Part shown: positions 53,501 to 64,000 of the stretch, in pieces
Layout of the letters: each line of letters begins with the position of its first letter
Numbering within the stretch: the first letter of the stretch is position 1
From: Xestospongia bergquistia
Lineage: Eukaryota > Porifera > Demospongiae > Haplosclerida > Petrosiidae
NCBI GenBank assembly: GCA_963965975.1
Contig: OZ014413.1
Coordinates: 9,760,101 to 9,824,100 of the forward strand
Reading direction: 5' to 3'
Length of the DNA stretch: 64,000 nt
The notes under the pieces: generated by a model
The model's input: the letters and a program-made list of their open reading frames with translations, nothing else
The model's database searches: none
Told to the model about the DNA's origin: nothing
Made by a program: the position numbers and the translations under genes

Positions 53501-56500
53501 CTGAGTTTAGATATAGCCAAAATAAGCCTGTTAGCATGCAGTGGTTTTACAATACTAGTTTTTAAGTCAATTTTCACTTCTTCCAGATGGGTGTCCTCAT
53601 CTAGTGTTCGTTTTACTTCATTTGAATACCATCTTGTAAAAGATTTTCATATATGCCTTGAATTCTTGATTCATGGCTGATATTGAGAGGCTGCAACTCT
53701 TCAGTACATCCTGCTGCTGGAATGAAAACTTGGTGAATATGGTTCTCACAAAGTTTTCTCAAAACAGATTTGCATGTTCTGTACTGAACTCTCTGATATG
53801 GGATGACCAAGTCCTTGAGAGAATTTATTAATAGCAGCTTTGTTTCCATTGGCTCTGGCATACTTGGCTATTTTTGCACGTGTCTGGTCATCATAAGTGA
53901 AGTAGTGTCCCCTCTTTCTTCTTTTAATATCTTGCTCAGTTATTTCCTTCTCCACTTGTCTGTTAATAGCCTTGATGGATTGATCTTCAGTGGGCAATAG
54001 TGGAGAAGCCCTTTGTTACTCACAGAGTTCAACCATTTGAGAAGAGACATACTAGTGCTATAGCCAGCTTTGAACATCGATAGAGTGATCAATTTTCCTT
54101 GTGGTAACTGAGAGCGTGCACATGATCTGTGTCCTGAATGTTAATTAAGTTAGTGACTTTTAAATACCTATACCTAAACACTATCTTAGCTAAACCAACA
54201 CTAATATTTCTCAATTTACAGTATGCAGGGTTAAATAGCAGTGGTTTTACAAATTAATTTACATTTTTTTACAAGTTTTTTTTACCACCACATCCACAAA
54301 TTATATTGCATTCACACCTTAATATGAAGTTCATAAACTGTCATAATGTATCATTTCAAACATTACAAAGAGTTCATTAAAAATATTTTAAGTATATAGT
54401 GTATTGGGTAATATTAAGGTATAATATATTTTATAGAAACTGTTCAAGAAATATTAGAAGACAAACAAAATGATGATTTGAAGTTGAGTAGTAAACTTGA
54501 AGTACTTGAAATTACAATTAATCAGAAGACAATGGAGATAGATGATTTAAAATCTATTCTTGGAGACAAAGAAGGTATATAACATTACAAGTACTATAGT
54601 ATAAAGTATATCCTATTTTAGTTGAGTTACATTTATTGAAGAAGAAATCAGAACAGCAACAAGTAGAGATCAAAGAATTAAAATCTATTCTTCAAGGAAA
54701 GGAAGGTATGTAATATTATAATATTCCTCATACTAGTTCTCTCATGTCACTATGTATAAAACTATTATAGTATATAGTACATGTAGTATTACCATATATG
54801 GTAGTATTTTATATTGAATATAACTCTCCTAGCTTCAGAGAAGACATTAAGGTCAAAAGTAATAGAGAGAGAAGAAGAAATAAAGTCTTTACAGGAAATG
54901 ATCGTGTCACTTACCTCAAAATTAAAAGAGAGGGAAATAGATACAAATATTTCAGAGAAGAGCATAAAAGGTACCTGAGATATTAATATGATTATGTAAC
55001 TACTTATAGTAGGCAAAACTGTTTTAACATCTGATATTGGTGACAATACTCCCCTACCAGCTGAACCACTTCATGTATCCCTTAAAACAAAAACTAGCCA
55101 AGAAGAGTCCATTACTAAAAGTAAATACACTACATATATGTGATGATATTTTATACTATTTGCTTTATAGTGTCAAAGATAAATGTTACTGATGATGTAA
55201 TAACAGAATCAGATGTTAAAGAGAAGTTCCCATATCATGTACAACCTGTACCTTCTACTAGTAAAGGTAAATTTCATACAAATGTAGCTGTATTACATTT
55301 TAAACCCCTTAATGAAATTTTTGGCAAATTAATTTAAAAGTAATGCAATCAACTCTTTCAATGATGTTTATGTAAGTGGTTACTATACCTTTGTTGTCAC
55401 ACCTATTTAATACAAATTGGACATACTCACTGAACTTCATTTCATATTATCAATAGATCTAAAGTAGTTTTACAATGAAACATTTAATGTTTTATTTAGT
55501 AGAGTCAGAGATGAAAGTTTTGTCAAAAGAAACAAAAGATGACGTACCAATAGAACCAGAACTAGAGGTTAAAGAGAAGCCATTAGGTTTTTTACAGTCT
55601 CTATTTACAAAAAAAAGTAAGTAAATGTTATTATTTTGACTGATATATTTAGTTTAATATACTCTGCAAAACACAACACTCTATTTATAGATAATGACCA
55701 ATAAATTTATTAAATGAAACCTAAATATAAGAATACTATATATTATTGTTAGTATATATAGAATAGTAGTGAGATCTATACTGAGGAGACCATCTTTATT
55801 TGTTAGAGTCACAGCCAATGAAAGATGACATTCCAATAGAACAAGAGGATAAGGAGAAGTCATCCAGTCTTCTACAACCTCTAGAAGGTAGTATACAAGT
55901 TATTATTTTAGTTAACTCCACCATTGTGTTAAAATATACAGCATCAAAAATGCTCACAGCCTTTCATCTTATCCTCAGCCTACCATATCCCATTGTGAAA
56001 AGTAGTCTTAGTATCTTTGCTTGATTTTCTTGGGATAAGAAATGATATGTTCACTGGTATTGTTGTGTCTAATGAAATTGCTGTTCAAATGTTGGAAAAT
56101 GAATATGTTATATTATTATGTGATATCTAAAACTAGAGTTATTTTTTTAAGGAACAGCACCTGGATAAATGTTGTAATTGCAATGTCCCATGAAAATCAA
56201 GCTAAAAAAAACATCAGACTATTTTACTATGGGGTGCGGTATCCTTGGAACAAGATTAAATATTCCTTGATCTTGGAAGCTACACCCCTTTAATGTAGGA
56301 ATTTGAGGTGTGGCTGAACATACTATACATTTATGGTCTTGTCCCCACCTACCACTGGAGTATGAGTATCTGGTACATTTATTCAATTTTTTTGCATTGA
56401 GATTATGACTCAATGTAGTTAGACAGCCAATCATTATTATTTTCTTTATTCCATCTCTTTCCTAGTCATGTTATAACATATACATCATATATAGTAAATT

Positions 56501-58026
56501 ACTGAATTAAATAGTTGATCATATATTGTCATAGCAGTGAAGTAATTTGATTGGCTATATAGCAAATTCTTCTACCCTTTCTCATAGAGTGGGTGGCTGA
56601 TGATGAGACTAACATATTTGTAGCTAACAAACTAGTTTGTAATTTTAGTACATTTCATATCTTTCATGATTCCAGGTACTTGTTAAAATACAATTATGAT
56701 AACAATACGAAGATGTTGAATTGAAACAGAAATCTAATAGAGATTAACCAGTTTACCAACACTGCATACATTACAAGTTATAATAACAACACTGCATACA
56801 TTACAAGTTATAATAACAACACTGCATACATTACAAGTTATAATACTAACACTGCATACATTACAAGTTATAATAACAACACTGCATACATTACAAGTTA
56901 TAATACTAACACTGCATACATTACAAGTTATAATACTAACACTGCATACATTACAAGTTATAATACTAACACTGCATACATTACAAGTTATAATAACAAC
57001 ACTGCATGTATTACAAGTTATAATACCAACATTACAAGCTATGCACAAGACCTTGTGGAATAGGTATGGTTTCAAATGCTATAAATATTTTTTGTTATTA
57101 TTATAATAAGCAAACAATTTTTTTGACTACTTGACATCAAATACACACAATTTGCAGACTTGTTTCAAGCCTCAGTTAGATATTAGTTAAATATTACCAT
57201 GTCATTGTTACTGTAATTTATCATTAGCCTAGTATAGATATGTATAGTTGTAAGAAAAAGAGCAGCAAAGTTAAGTAGCTCCATGCAGCCACTTCATCTA
57301 CAGCCACTGTTATTTTCTATATATTGTTGTCATAGCAACCTAACACATTAATGGCATTGTCCTCTTCATTAGGCCTTAATAATCATGGTTAAGCATGTTA
57401 GGGTGTGTGTATAGCTATTGTTATGTATGTCAAATATTATATAGTAACTATGTTTTATTATAGGAGACACTGTAAGCGTTAAGTGGACTAGTTATAGTGT
57501 TACACTCACTTCATCTACTGTGGCAGAATGTAAAGAGGTGGTACGTCGATTAAAGAGACAACAACACACAACATGGAGTATTGAACTCTACTCGTTAACT
57601 CCTCAAAGTTTATTAACAATATTAACTGATATTAACGAATGTCAAGTGAGGAGTCTTGATATAGATAACACTCATTTTGATAGTAACTGTATCAGTCAAC
57701 TATCACAAGTAGTAACTTATAACAAAACAATGGAGATCCTATATCTTACCTCCTCACCTCTCTTACCAGATACTTACCACTTACTAACAACAGCACTAAT
57801 TAATAATAAAGTAATGAAGAGATTATACTTGTATGATGACAATAACATTAGTGATAAAGATATACCTCATCTCTGTCATCTTATTGATAATAACAAAACA
57901 TTGCAAGTGCTATACCTTACTAGCTGTCCTAATATTACTAAATTTGGTGAACAACAATTACAAAATGTTTGTGTTAATAATAATAGTTTGAATGGTTTGT
58001 TTGTTAATGGCAATAGACTCCGTTAA
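50510..58026 (+). CDS. Death domain - CARD-like - coiled coil - LRR protein, gene 1
   Basis: Sixteen exons: 50510-50570, 50662-50940, 51003-51269, 51332-51718, 51768-51845, 51897-52576, 52626-52761, 53153-53251, 54437-54574, 54622-54705, 54833-54970, 55010-55120, 55171-55266, 55500-55616, 55807-55887, 57464-58026, giving 1104 residues in one continuous frame. Residues 21-113 are a death domain (FPYRRWFKLGLLLGILQPTL; ending near SWDVLASALKKM). About 114-202 and 203-331 are two helical modules that resemble each other and CARDs. About 358-584 is an unassigned alpha/beta domain (FVLDWDPTD, GLIRLSIGPCIIWD). About 585-782 is Glu/Lys-rich coiled coil, 783-917 an acidic linker, and 918-1104 holds NLR-type leucine-rich repeats (MEILYLTSSPLL, LQVLYLTSCPNI). 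No NACHT or kinase domain is present. A cytosolic signalling scaffold or sensor in immunity or cell death is inferred from the domains. The weakest junctions are exon 5/6, where the intron is open in frame, and the final splice into the LRR exon. Confidence 0.72.
53440..54120 (-). mobile_element. Decayed pogo/Tigger-like DNA transposase fragment
   Basis: Inside intron 8 of death-domain gene 1, on the minus strand. One frame has a lysine/arginine-rich start (IKRRKRGHYFTYDDQTRAKI) leading into KYARANGNKAAINKFSQ, the helix-turn-helix region seen in pogo-like DDE transposases. A second frame has FIPAAGCTEELQPLNIS, the conserved stretch near the last acidic residue of the DDE domain. The catalytic core between them is missing and the frames do not agree, so it is an internally deleted relic. 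No terminal repeats were identified. Confidence 0.65.
56761..57030. repeat. 30-bp minisatellite, nine copies
   Basis: The unit ACTGCATACATTACAAGTTA plus TAATAACAAC (or TAATACTAAC) is repeated nine times without gaps in intron 15 of death-domain gene 1. The copies alternate between two variants at position 25-26. The minus strand is open through it (period 10 residues), but there is no start context or flanking gene. Confidence 0.95.
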
Positions 58027-59106
58027 ATTATTTTTTAACTTTTTATTTCAAATAAGTCAATTTTTTGTTAAATACTTTAGTTTCCAGTTCTTTGTCTTCT
58101 AACAAAGTTAACAATTTTTATAATTAACTTCTCACTTGACAATCGATCATGCCTACGTTAATTAACAATAAACGCTTGATATTGTTATTTCTAACATTTA
58201 CAAATAGAATTATAACAAGCATGCTAGACTAAATTGTAATAACTATAGATTAGATATTTCAGTATAGTTTCAATCAGTGATTTTTGTAGCTATTTCTTTG
58301 TCAGCAAGATTGGCTGTCAACTAACAGTTCAACCATTTATATATTCAAGTAAAGTTGTTACAGTGTGGTATATAATTACATATATATGACAGATCTGCTT
58401 GTGTAATACCCTTGATTAAAGTATGAAAGTTGAATAATTCGATATGAATGGTCATAGGTTTGCTTAATCTTTTTTTCTTATACTCTTTGTGCTCATTTCT
58501 CTATACAAAGTAGAACTGACCACACCTACATAAACTAGCAATAAAAGTTTTGCAGTGCCATTGTTGGCAAACTTCAAATGCAATATGTACTTACACATAG
58601 TACAATATACATAGTATAATATATATAGTACAATATACATACTATCATATATACTACAGTATGCATAGTACAATATATATAGTACAATATACATAGTACA
58701 TTATACATAGTACAATATACATACTACAATATACATAATATACTACAATATACATAGTACAATATATATAGTACAATATACATAGTAACGGTGTATATTG
58801 TTTGAAATTCTGTTATTATAATATATAATGGCAATAATAATATTATATATTATAGTAACAACTTTTACAACAATATATTATGTCTTTAAACAAAATAAAA
58901 ACAATATTGTATCAATATTTGTTACTACTATCTGCATATCTATGTATTATATAAACTTATTAAAGTTTTGTACACTGAAATAAAACTGAACGAAACAAGG
59001 ATGTTTTGTTCACAGATAGATCTTAGAGTAAATAAACATATTTGATCATGAAAATTATCTATGATCCTATTTCAATTTAGTCACATATATAAATATATTG
59101 ACTTAC
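58027..59106. other. Intergenic after death-domain gene 1
   Basis: AT-rich, with a TAGTACAATATACA repeat tract (58595-58790). No gene is seen. Confidence 0.5.
58595..58790. repeat. Degenerate short tandem repeat (AGTACAATATACAT)
   Basis: Some dozen irregular copies of a 14-16 bp word such as CATAGTACAATATA. Simple intergenic repeat. Confidence 0.85.
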
Positions 59107-59622
59107 AACAATACAATAGAAGACCTACTACTTTACTCCTCACCTCTCTTATCTAATACTCTAAAGATAATTACTAGTAGTCTCTCTAAAAACACTACTA
59201 CTTCCTGGTATGTGACCTTTCTGCTATGATGATGTATATGACACTTCTCCTGATCTCATAATGCATATTGTCTCACAATATTGATTTTGTGGATGTTCAT
59301 CAGTAGATATTCCTATGATAAACTGGTCAAAATGATTGCCAGATGTCTACATTTAGCTGAATATGTAGTAGAAAGACTGAACCAATTGGAAAAGGAGATA
59401 TCTACTGAACTATGGATTCATCGTTCTACATTGTCACTAGCTGTGGTGTTCAGGAAACCTAATGACAAATTGGTTTACAAATACAGTCTATTTTGTAAGC
59501 CTGTCCATATAAACAATGAAGAACGTCACTACTGTCATATTTATGTAATGCCTAGTGTGACAAAGTACATGATTGATCAATTTATTGATGAGTTAAAAAA
59601 ACAGATGGTTCTATGTAATTAA
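59107..59622 (+). pseudogene. LRR-exon relic and adjoining open frame of a third paralog
   Basis: 59110-59205 reads TIEDLLLYSSPLLSNTLKII, TSSLSKNTTTSW, clearly related to TMEILYLTSSPLLPDTYHLL in the LRR exon of gene 1. It lacks the surrounding repeats. An open frame at 59281-59622 (up to 113 residues, for example LHLAEYVVERLNQLEKEIS, LSLAVVFRKPNDKL, QFIDELKKQM, stop) has plausible coding character but no domain I recognise. It may be the last exon of the same dead gene or an independent small gene. Confidence 0.5.
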
Positions 59623-60568
59623 CTTTATTGCTTTTGCCAAATATTTTTTTTTTAAATAAAATTTTTTAATGTAACCATGATTCAAACTCTGTATTAATTG
59701 TAGTTATTACATTAAGTTGATGTACAGTATTGATAACACTATATATTAATAGTATGTAATTATGTAAAATATTTTTTACTCATAATGGATGAAATGAAGT
59801 GACATATAAATTTTATAAGTAAACTAAGCTTCACAAGAGAATATTCAGTATGTATATATTATTTATTAACATGATAGTACAGTCATTGATATGTAAACAC
59901 ATCATAAGATTACAACTAGTGTAAAGAATATATTATATAAACTAATATAATAGTAGATCAATGCATTAACAAATGGACACATTGTAGTACATGGTAGAGT
60001 CATTCTTTAATGACCAGTTAATGCATCATTTCCACTTCATGTCAGTTCTGTCTATGCCATCAAATACCATAAATATATATATATTACCTTGACATAATGA
60101 TCTTTTAGCTAGCTCATCTCTTCAAATTTATGAATGGTCTCTCTAAATCCCCACATGACATTCTATTATGATCACTTCAATCTCTCCCTGCAAGATCTAG
60201 ACACTTTAATCTTAACAATGTTTCAGTTCCCTTCTCTTAATCTTCTGCTACCCTTCATGCCCTCCATCTGTTCTTGTAAGAACTCTCTTCCTAGTGACCT
60301 TAATAAATCCTGCCATTAAATATAACCACTTAATACAATGTTCAAGCATCGATCACTTGCACTATTCATATAGTAATTTTATTTCTATGTACTATATAGA
60401 AATATCTGCCCTCATTTTTATCCTATCATATTGCATGTAGTCTGTCTATCAGCCTATGCTATTGAGAGCTTTATTATAGTATATTAAATGAAATAAAGTT
60501 CAATGCGTGGGCACTCGTATACGTATACTCCGACCCTTCACCTCAAAGGTTAGCGAACGTATAGAGCT
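59623..60568. other. Intergenic upstream of death-domain gene 2
   Basis: AT-rich. A more CT-rich stretch at about 60110-60320 holds a 61-codon open frame without recognisable similarity. No gene is supported. Confidence 0.45.
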
Positions 60569-63379
60569 ATGGCGAAGAAACAAATTGATGTGAAGCGGCT
60601 GATATCTATTCTGAGTCAGGCTCAACTAGGTAAATAGCTAGATAATTGTCTTTTGTATTATATTCCTACGAGTATTGACTGCTACAGTCATACACGTATC
60701 GTTGAGGTATTTTTTTTAAATTTTGTGACCTCATTGTCAGATATAACTCACTTGAGTGATGTCTTGGAAATCTTGAACAAGCATATGTTTCCATATCGAA
60801 GATGGTTTGAGTTAGGTCTGTTGTTGGGTATACTACAGCCTACACTAGCAAAGATTGAAGTGGATAACCGCTATGATATAGTTCGATGTCTTCAGGAATG
60901 TTTAACTTTTTGGCTGAGAAGAGTTGACAAGGTAAATGAGAATGGAAGACCATCATGGGATGTACTAGCTAGTGTTTTGAAGAAAATGGAAGAAAACTTT
61001 GTTGCTGAAAACATTACACAGACAGGTATGATATAAAAACTATGCATAATTTCTATTAATTTGACTTACATTTTGAAAATAACAATCAATAATTTAATAG
61101 TAAACGGAGAAATGCAGTCTGCTGCACAAGTTCTGATCTACCCTGTCCAAATGTCACAGCTGTTATATAGTGAGAGATGTATCACTGAAGCGATCCTTGA
61201 TGAAGTGGAGACACTAGAGGTCTCTGTTGATAATAAGAGAACAAATCTCTTGTCTGCTGTACGTACTGCAGCGTCTTCAGATCACAAGAATATCAAAGTG
61301 CTAGCTAAAGTGTTGTCTAAATTTGAAGAGACAAGAGAATTAGCAGATAAACTACTCAACCAGTATAGTGAGTACTACACATAATATGATAACTATTTAA
61401 TACATAAACTATTAATCCTTTTTATATATCAGCTCAAACATTTCTAGAAGACCAGGAAACATCATTATTAGTTGGTGCTCCTTGCAATATAATAAAAGGT
61501 CCCAGTGATCAGATTAGTCCTGAACAATGTGCTAGTGATATTCTCTGTTGTCACTATGCCACTCTATCACAGTCTCTTCATGATCCCGTTGGTGTCGGAC
61601 GACTCCTCCATTTTGAGGATTCAATAATAATATCAGAACAAACACTAACTAATTTAGAATCTACAGGACAAACTGAGTCAGAGAGAAGAATAGTCTTGTT
61701 GAGAGCAGTACGTTATGCTGTCCGTACCAAATATAACAACTTGGAGGTGTTTACCAGTGTACTATTAAAGTTTTCTATCAATGTTCCATTAGCTAATGCT
61801 ATTTTGAAAGACTTTAGTAAGTTACTTGTAGGTAGTATGGTGTACCTTAAGCGTATTATTAACTGTGCGAACTTATTTTAGTGATTTTAGCAACTACTGC
61901 AATATTCGCTAAATTTGTATACTCTAAAATTATACTCATGTAATTAGGTCAAATTGGGTATAACTCAGGAGAATTTAATTGAAGTGTGCAGATATTTTAA
62001 AATAGACACATTATAGTACAGTGGAACCTCCCTTAAAGGACTCTCTGAATAGTCTAAACTTCTATAATATGGACCAATTTTCTGGTCCAACTGGAACTGC
62101 CTTACATACAGTACTGAATACTGATGTGCCCTCTGTAATGTGGAACCTTTCTATTCCATACAAAGTTGTTTTAATATGTCTAGATCCATTGTAATGATAC
62201 CTCTTACAACAGATATGGCATCTCAATATTCAGGACACTATCTTAATCCAAATGGGTTTAGAATAGAGAGGTTCCACTGTGTACACAATTAATAGTTGAT
62301 TTAACATATAAGTATTTTTTTGTATTAAAGAGAAAGTTTTTGAGCTGAAACCAAATGCAGAAACATTAGTTAGCACTGCAAGTTCTAATAATTCCACTAC
62401 AGATCAACGTAAGTACATAGTAGTAAGAATGGAGTGATATAAACTGCTATAATGTACAATATATAATATAATAAAAATATTATATTATATTATAGTATAA
62501 TTTATAATTATATAGTTACAACTGAAGTACTAATTCCTAAAAGTATGAAACCAACTTTTAAGTCAATTAGGAAAGAGTTTGCAAAGGCCATTTTCAAAAT
62601 TCGTTCTTCTATTGCTAAAAGCCAACCATCTCTACAAGAAGTTAAAAGCTTGCTTTACAGTTTTCCTGACCTGAAGCCAGAGTTAGCTGGTGCTAAAACA
62701 ATTGATGATATCCTGAATCTGGTGCATGACAAATGTACATTGATAGATATCACTTATCTAGAAGCTATTGTAGAGCAGTTTGACATTGAAGAAGCAAAGC
62801 CACACATTGAAGCATACAAGGAAATTGTTGAACATTTCTCACAAGAAGTAGCAGTTGAACTATGTCTCAATGAAAGCTTTTTAGTATCAAAAATCCCTTG
62901 TCTTCTCAAATGTGAGACAGCAAAATTTGTCCTTGACTGGGATCCTACTGATGACTACACACTGAAAGATATTGAAGATATTTTAGCTGTCTCTTTAAAA
63001 AAACTAGCCAAAAGAGTCAAAATAGTTGTTATTAAAGAAGGTAACTCAATCACTGTTATCTGTACCTTTCCACACACTCTACTTGGTCCACTCATTGCCA
63101 TTGCTCAGGAGACAATTGAACTAGTGAAGAAGAGAGGATTAATTCGACTTTCTATTGGTCCTTGTATCATTTGGGATATCAACAGTAAAGATCAGGTATA
63201 TATAAACTTTTACTACAACAGTATCAATGTGCTATTGATATAGGAAATGAAATCTTTGACAAGAGAGATAAAAGAGAACCAGAAAACATTTGAGAAGCAA
63301 TTGGAGACACAGAAGACAATTAGTAGGAGAAAGACACTGGAAATTGAAGATTTGAGAACTAAACTCACACAGCAAGAAG
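60569..63379 (+). CDS. Death domain - CARD-like protein, gene 2 (runs off window)
   Basis: Exons 60569-60629, 60741-61025, 61101-61367, 61433-61816, 62331-62408, 62516-63195 and 63244-63379 correspond one to one with exons 1-7 of gene 1. Lengths are identical except exon 2 (two codons longer) and exon 4 (one codon shorter), and the intron phases are the same. The death domain, both CARD-like modules, the unassigned ~225-residue domain (FVLDWDPTD, GLIRLSIGPCIIWD) and the first coiled-coil exon are intact. The last exon ends in a phase-1 donor, so the gene must continue beyond the window, presumably into further coiled-coil and LRR exons. Intron 4 carries a MITE. The match of exon structure is the main support for both gene models. 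Confidence 0.75.
62019..62279. mobile_element. Tc1/pogo-like MITE in death-domain gene 2
   Basis: A 261-bp element with 12-bp inverted ends CAGTGGAACCTC and GAGGTTCCACTG. A TA dinucleotide precedes the left end directly and a TA follows within 2 bp of the right end. The ends resemble Tigger/pogo-type termini. It contains no coding sequence. Gene 1 lacks it at the equivalent intron, which is only 49 bp there, so the insertion postdates the gene duplication. Confidence 0.78.
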
Positions 63380-64000
63380 GTAACAAGACTATAATTGTAA
63401 AAATCATCCTTTAAAGATAATACAATAAGATATTTACTTTGAAAAGCTTGCATAAGATATCCAGAGGATAGCAGCAGAGAAGCAAGCTAGTTAGAAGCTC
63501 CCACTCTAACATGTCACATGACCATTAATGTAATACTTGTATACATAAGGGTAGGAAAGGATTGCAGGGGGGCTGAAGCCCTCCCAACTTCAAATTAGGG
63601 GGCTAAGCCCCCCTGTTTTGCACTCAAGACTATGTACACAATAACCTCTTGACTAAAGTGGTTATTGTGTTAATTTGTGTACATTAACAATCAATCACTA
63701 CATTATTGTGCGGTCATGTTACCTTCTGTAAAATTTATTGCTATAACAAAAGTATTAATTGAACGGAACACACTTTTTCAACCTTACACCAACTAAAAAA
63801 TTACCTGCGAAGTACTATGATCCAAGAGTGACTAAACCATGTCATGCTGTTACATACATATAAGGACTGTACTGATAACATAAACTTATTAGAAATAGCT
63901 AAAGAGTTTGTTTCCTTTAATGACAGACACTTGTGGTTTGAGTACATGTAGTTAAATGTAATTAATTGTTGTTTTAAATTGTTATATTCAACACTGTGAG
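63380..64000. other. Start of intron 7 of death-domain gene 2
   Basis: The sequence to about 63540 aligns with intron 7 of gene 1 (52762-52930). A GC-rich fold-back (63565-63615) then interrupts the similarity. The next exon is not reached, or I cannot identify it. Confidence 0.5.
63565..63615. repeat. GC-rich fold-back in intron 7 of gene 2
   Basis: CAGGGGGGCT at 63565-63574 and its reverse complement AGCCCCCCTG at 63606-63615, with further G/C pairing inside. It is absent from the matching intron of gene 1. Confidence 0.8.

Noticed and set aside
55888-56720. Possible LINE or other retroelement remnant in intron 15 of death-domain gene 1
   Set aside because: Several short open frames lie here, but I could not recognise a reverse transcriptase, endonuclease or RNase H motif.
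56734-57075. Possible CRISPR array or repetitive protein gene at the 30-bp repeats
   Set aside because: The repeats abut without spacers, the host is eukaryotic, and the minus-strand open frame only reflects a unit length divisible by three with no stop.
60134-60319. 61-codon open frame upstream of death-domain gene 2
   Set aside because: No similarity to gene 1 or to any family known to me, and no splice signals linking it to gene 2.

Overview
The window looks like nuclear DNA of an early-branching animal, most likely a demosponge of the Amphimedon (haplosclerid) kind. That placement is inference. It rests on AT-rich DNA, GT-AG introns that are often only 40-100 bp, animal-specific families (a Tec/Btk tyrosine kinase, an arfaptin, LITAF proteins, death-domain proteins), and tandem arrays of young paralogs lying between widely conserved housekeeping genes. 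Exons were assembled by hand from splice signals, reading-frame continuity and comparison between paralogs. No transcript data were available.

Layout. (1) 1-20.3 kb: four tandem copies (A-D) of a two-exon gene encoding a ~989-residue fusion protein. It has an N-terminal FAD aromatic-hydroxylase-type monooxygenase, a thioredoxin-like segment, a hydrophobic segment, and a C-terminal RTN4IP1-like NADPH:quinone oxidoreductase. The 3' halves are nearly identical in all copies while the 5' halves of C and D have diverged. Between B and C sits a divergent pair: an NHL-repeat protein (minus) and a PM20D2-like M20 amidohydrolase (plus), next to decayed NHL fragments. Past copy D is a decayed tandem duplication holding two relics of exon 1. 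(2) 20.6-34.2 kb: conserved genes: phosphoglycerate kinase (13 exons, with a hAT-like MITE in intron 12), arfaptin (minus, 3 exons), and divergently from it a 17-exon Tec/Btk kinase. (3) 35.3-48 kb: a minus-strand array of LITAF-domain genes (four intact, one broken by frameshifts) interleaved with an intact type II membrane glycosyltransferase, a truncated pseudogene copy of it, and a fragment of its 5' end. Flanks repeat as well, so this is a segmental-duplication cluster. (4) 48.3-49.4 kb: a small secreted EGF-like gene (minus). (5) 50.5-64 kb: two tandem death-domain genes. The first is complete (16 exons, ~1104 residues: death domain, two CARD-like helical modules, a ~225-residue unassigned domain, modular coiled-coil exons, NLR-type leucine-rich repeats). 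The second runs off the window after the first coiled-coil exon. An LRR relic lies between them.

How the genes relate. The PGK, arfaptin, Tec kinase and PM20D2 genes are ordinary conserved genes with no evident functional link to one another. The interest lies in the lineage-specific arrays: the monooxygenase-reductase fusion, which suggests a self-contained quinone/aromatic redox enzyme, and the death-CARD-LRR proteins, which look like innate-immune or cell-death adaptors/sensors lacking a NACHT ATPase.
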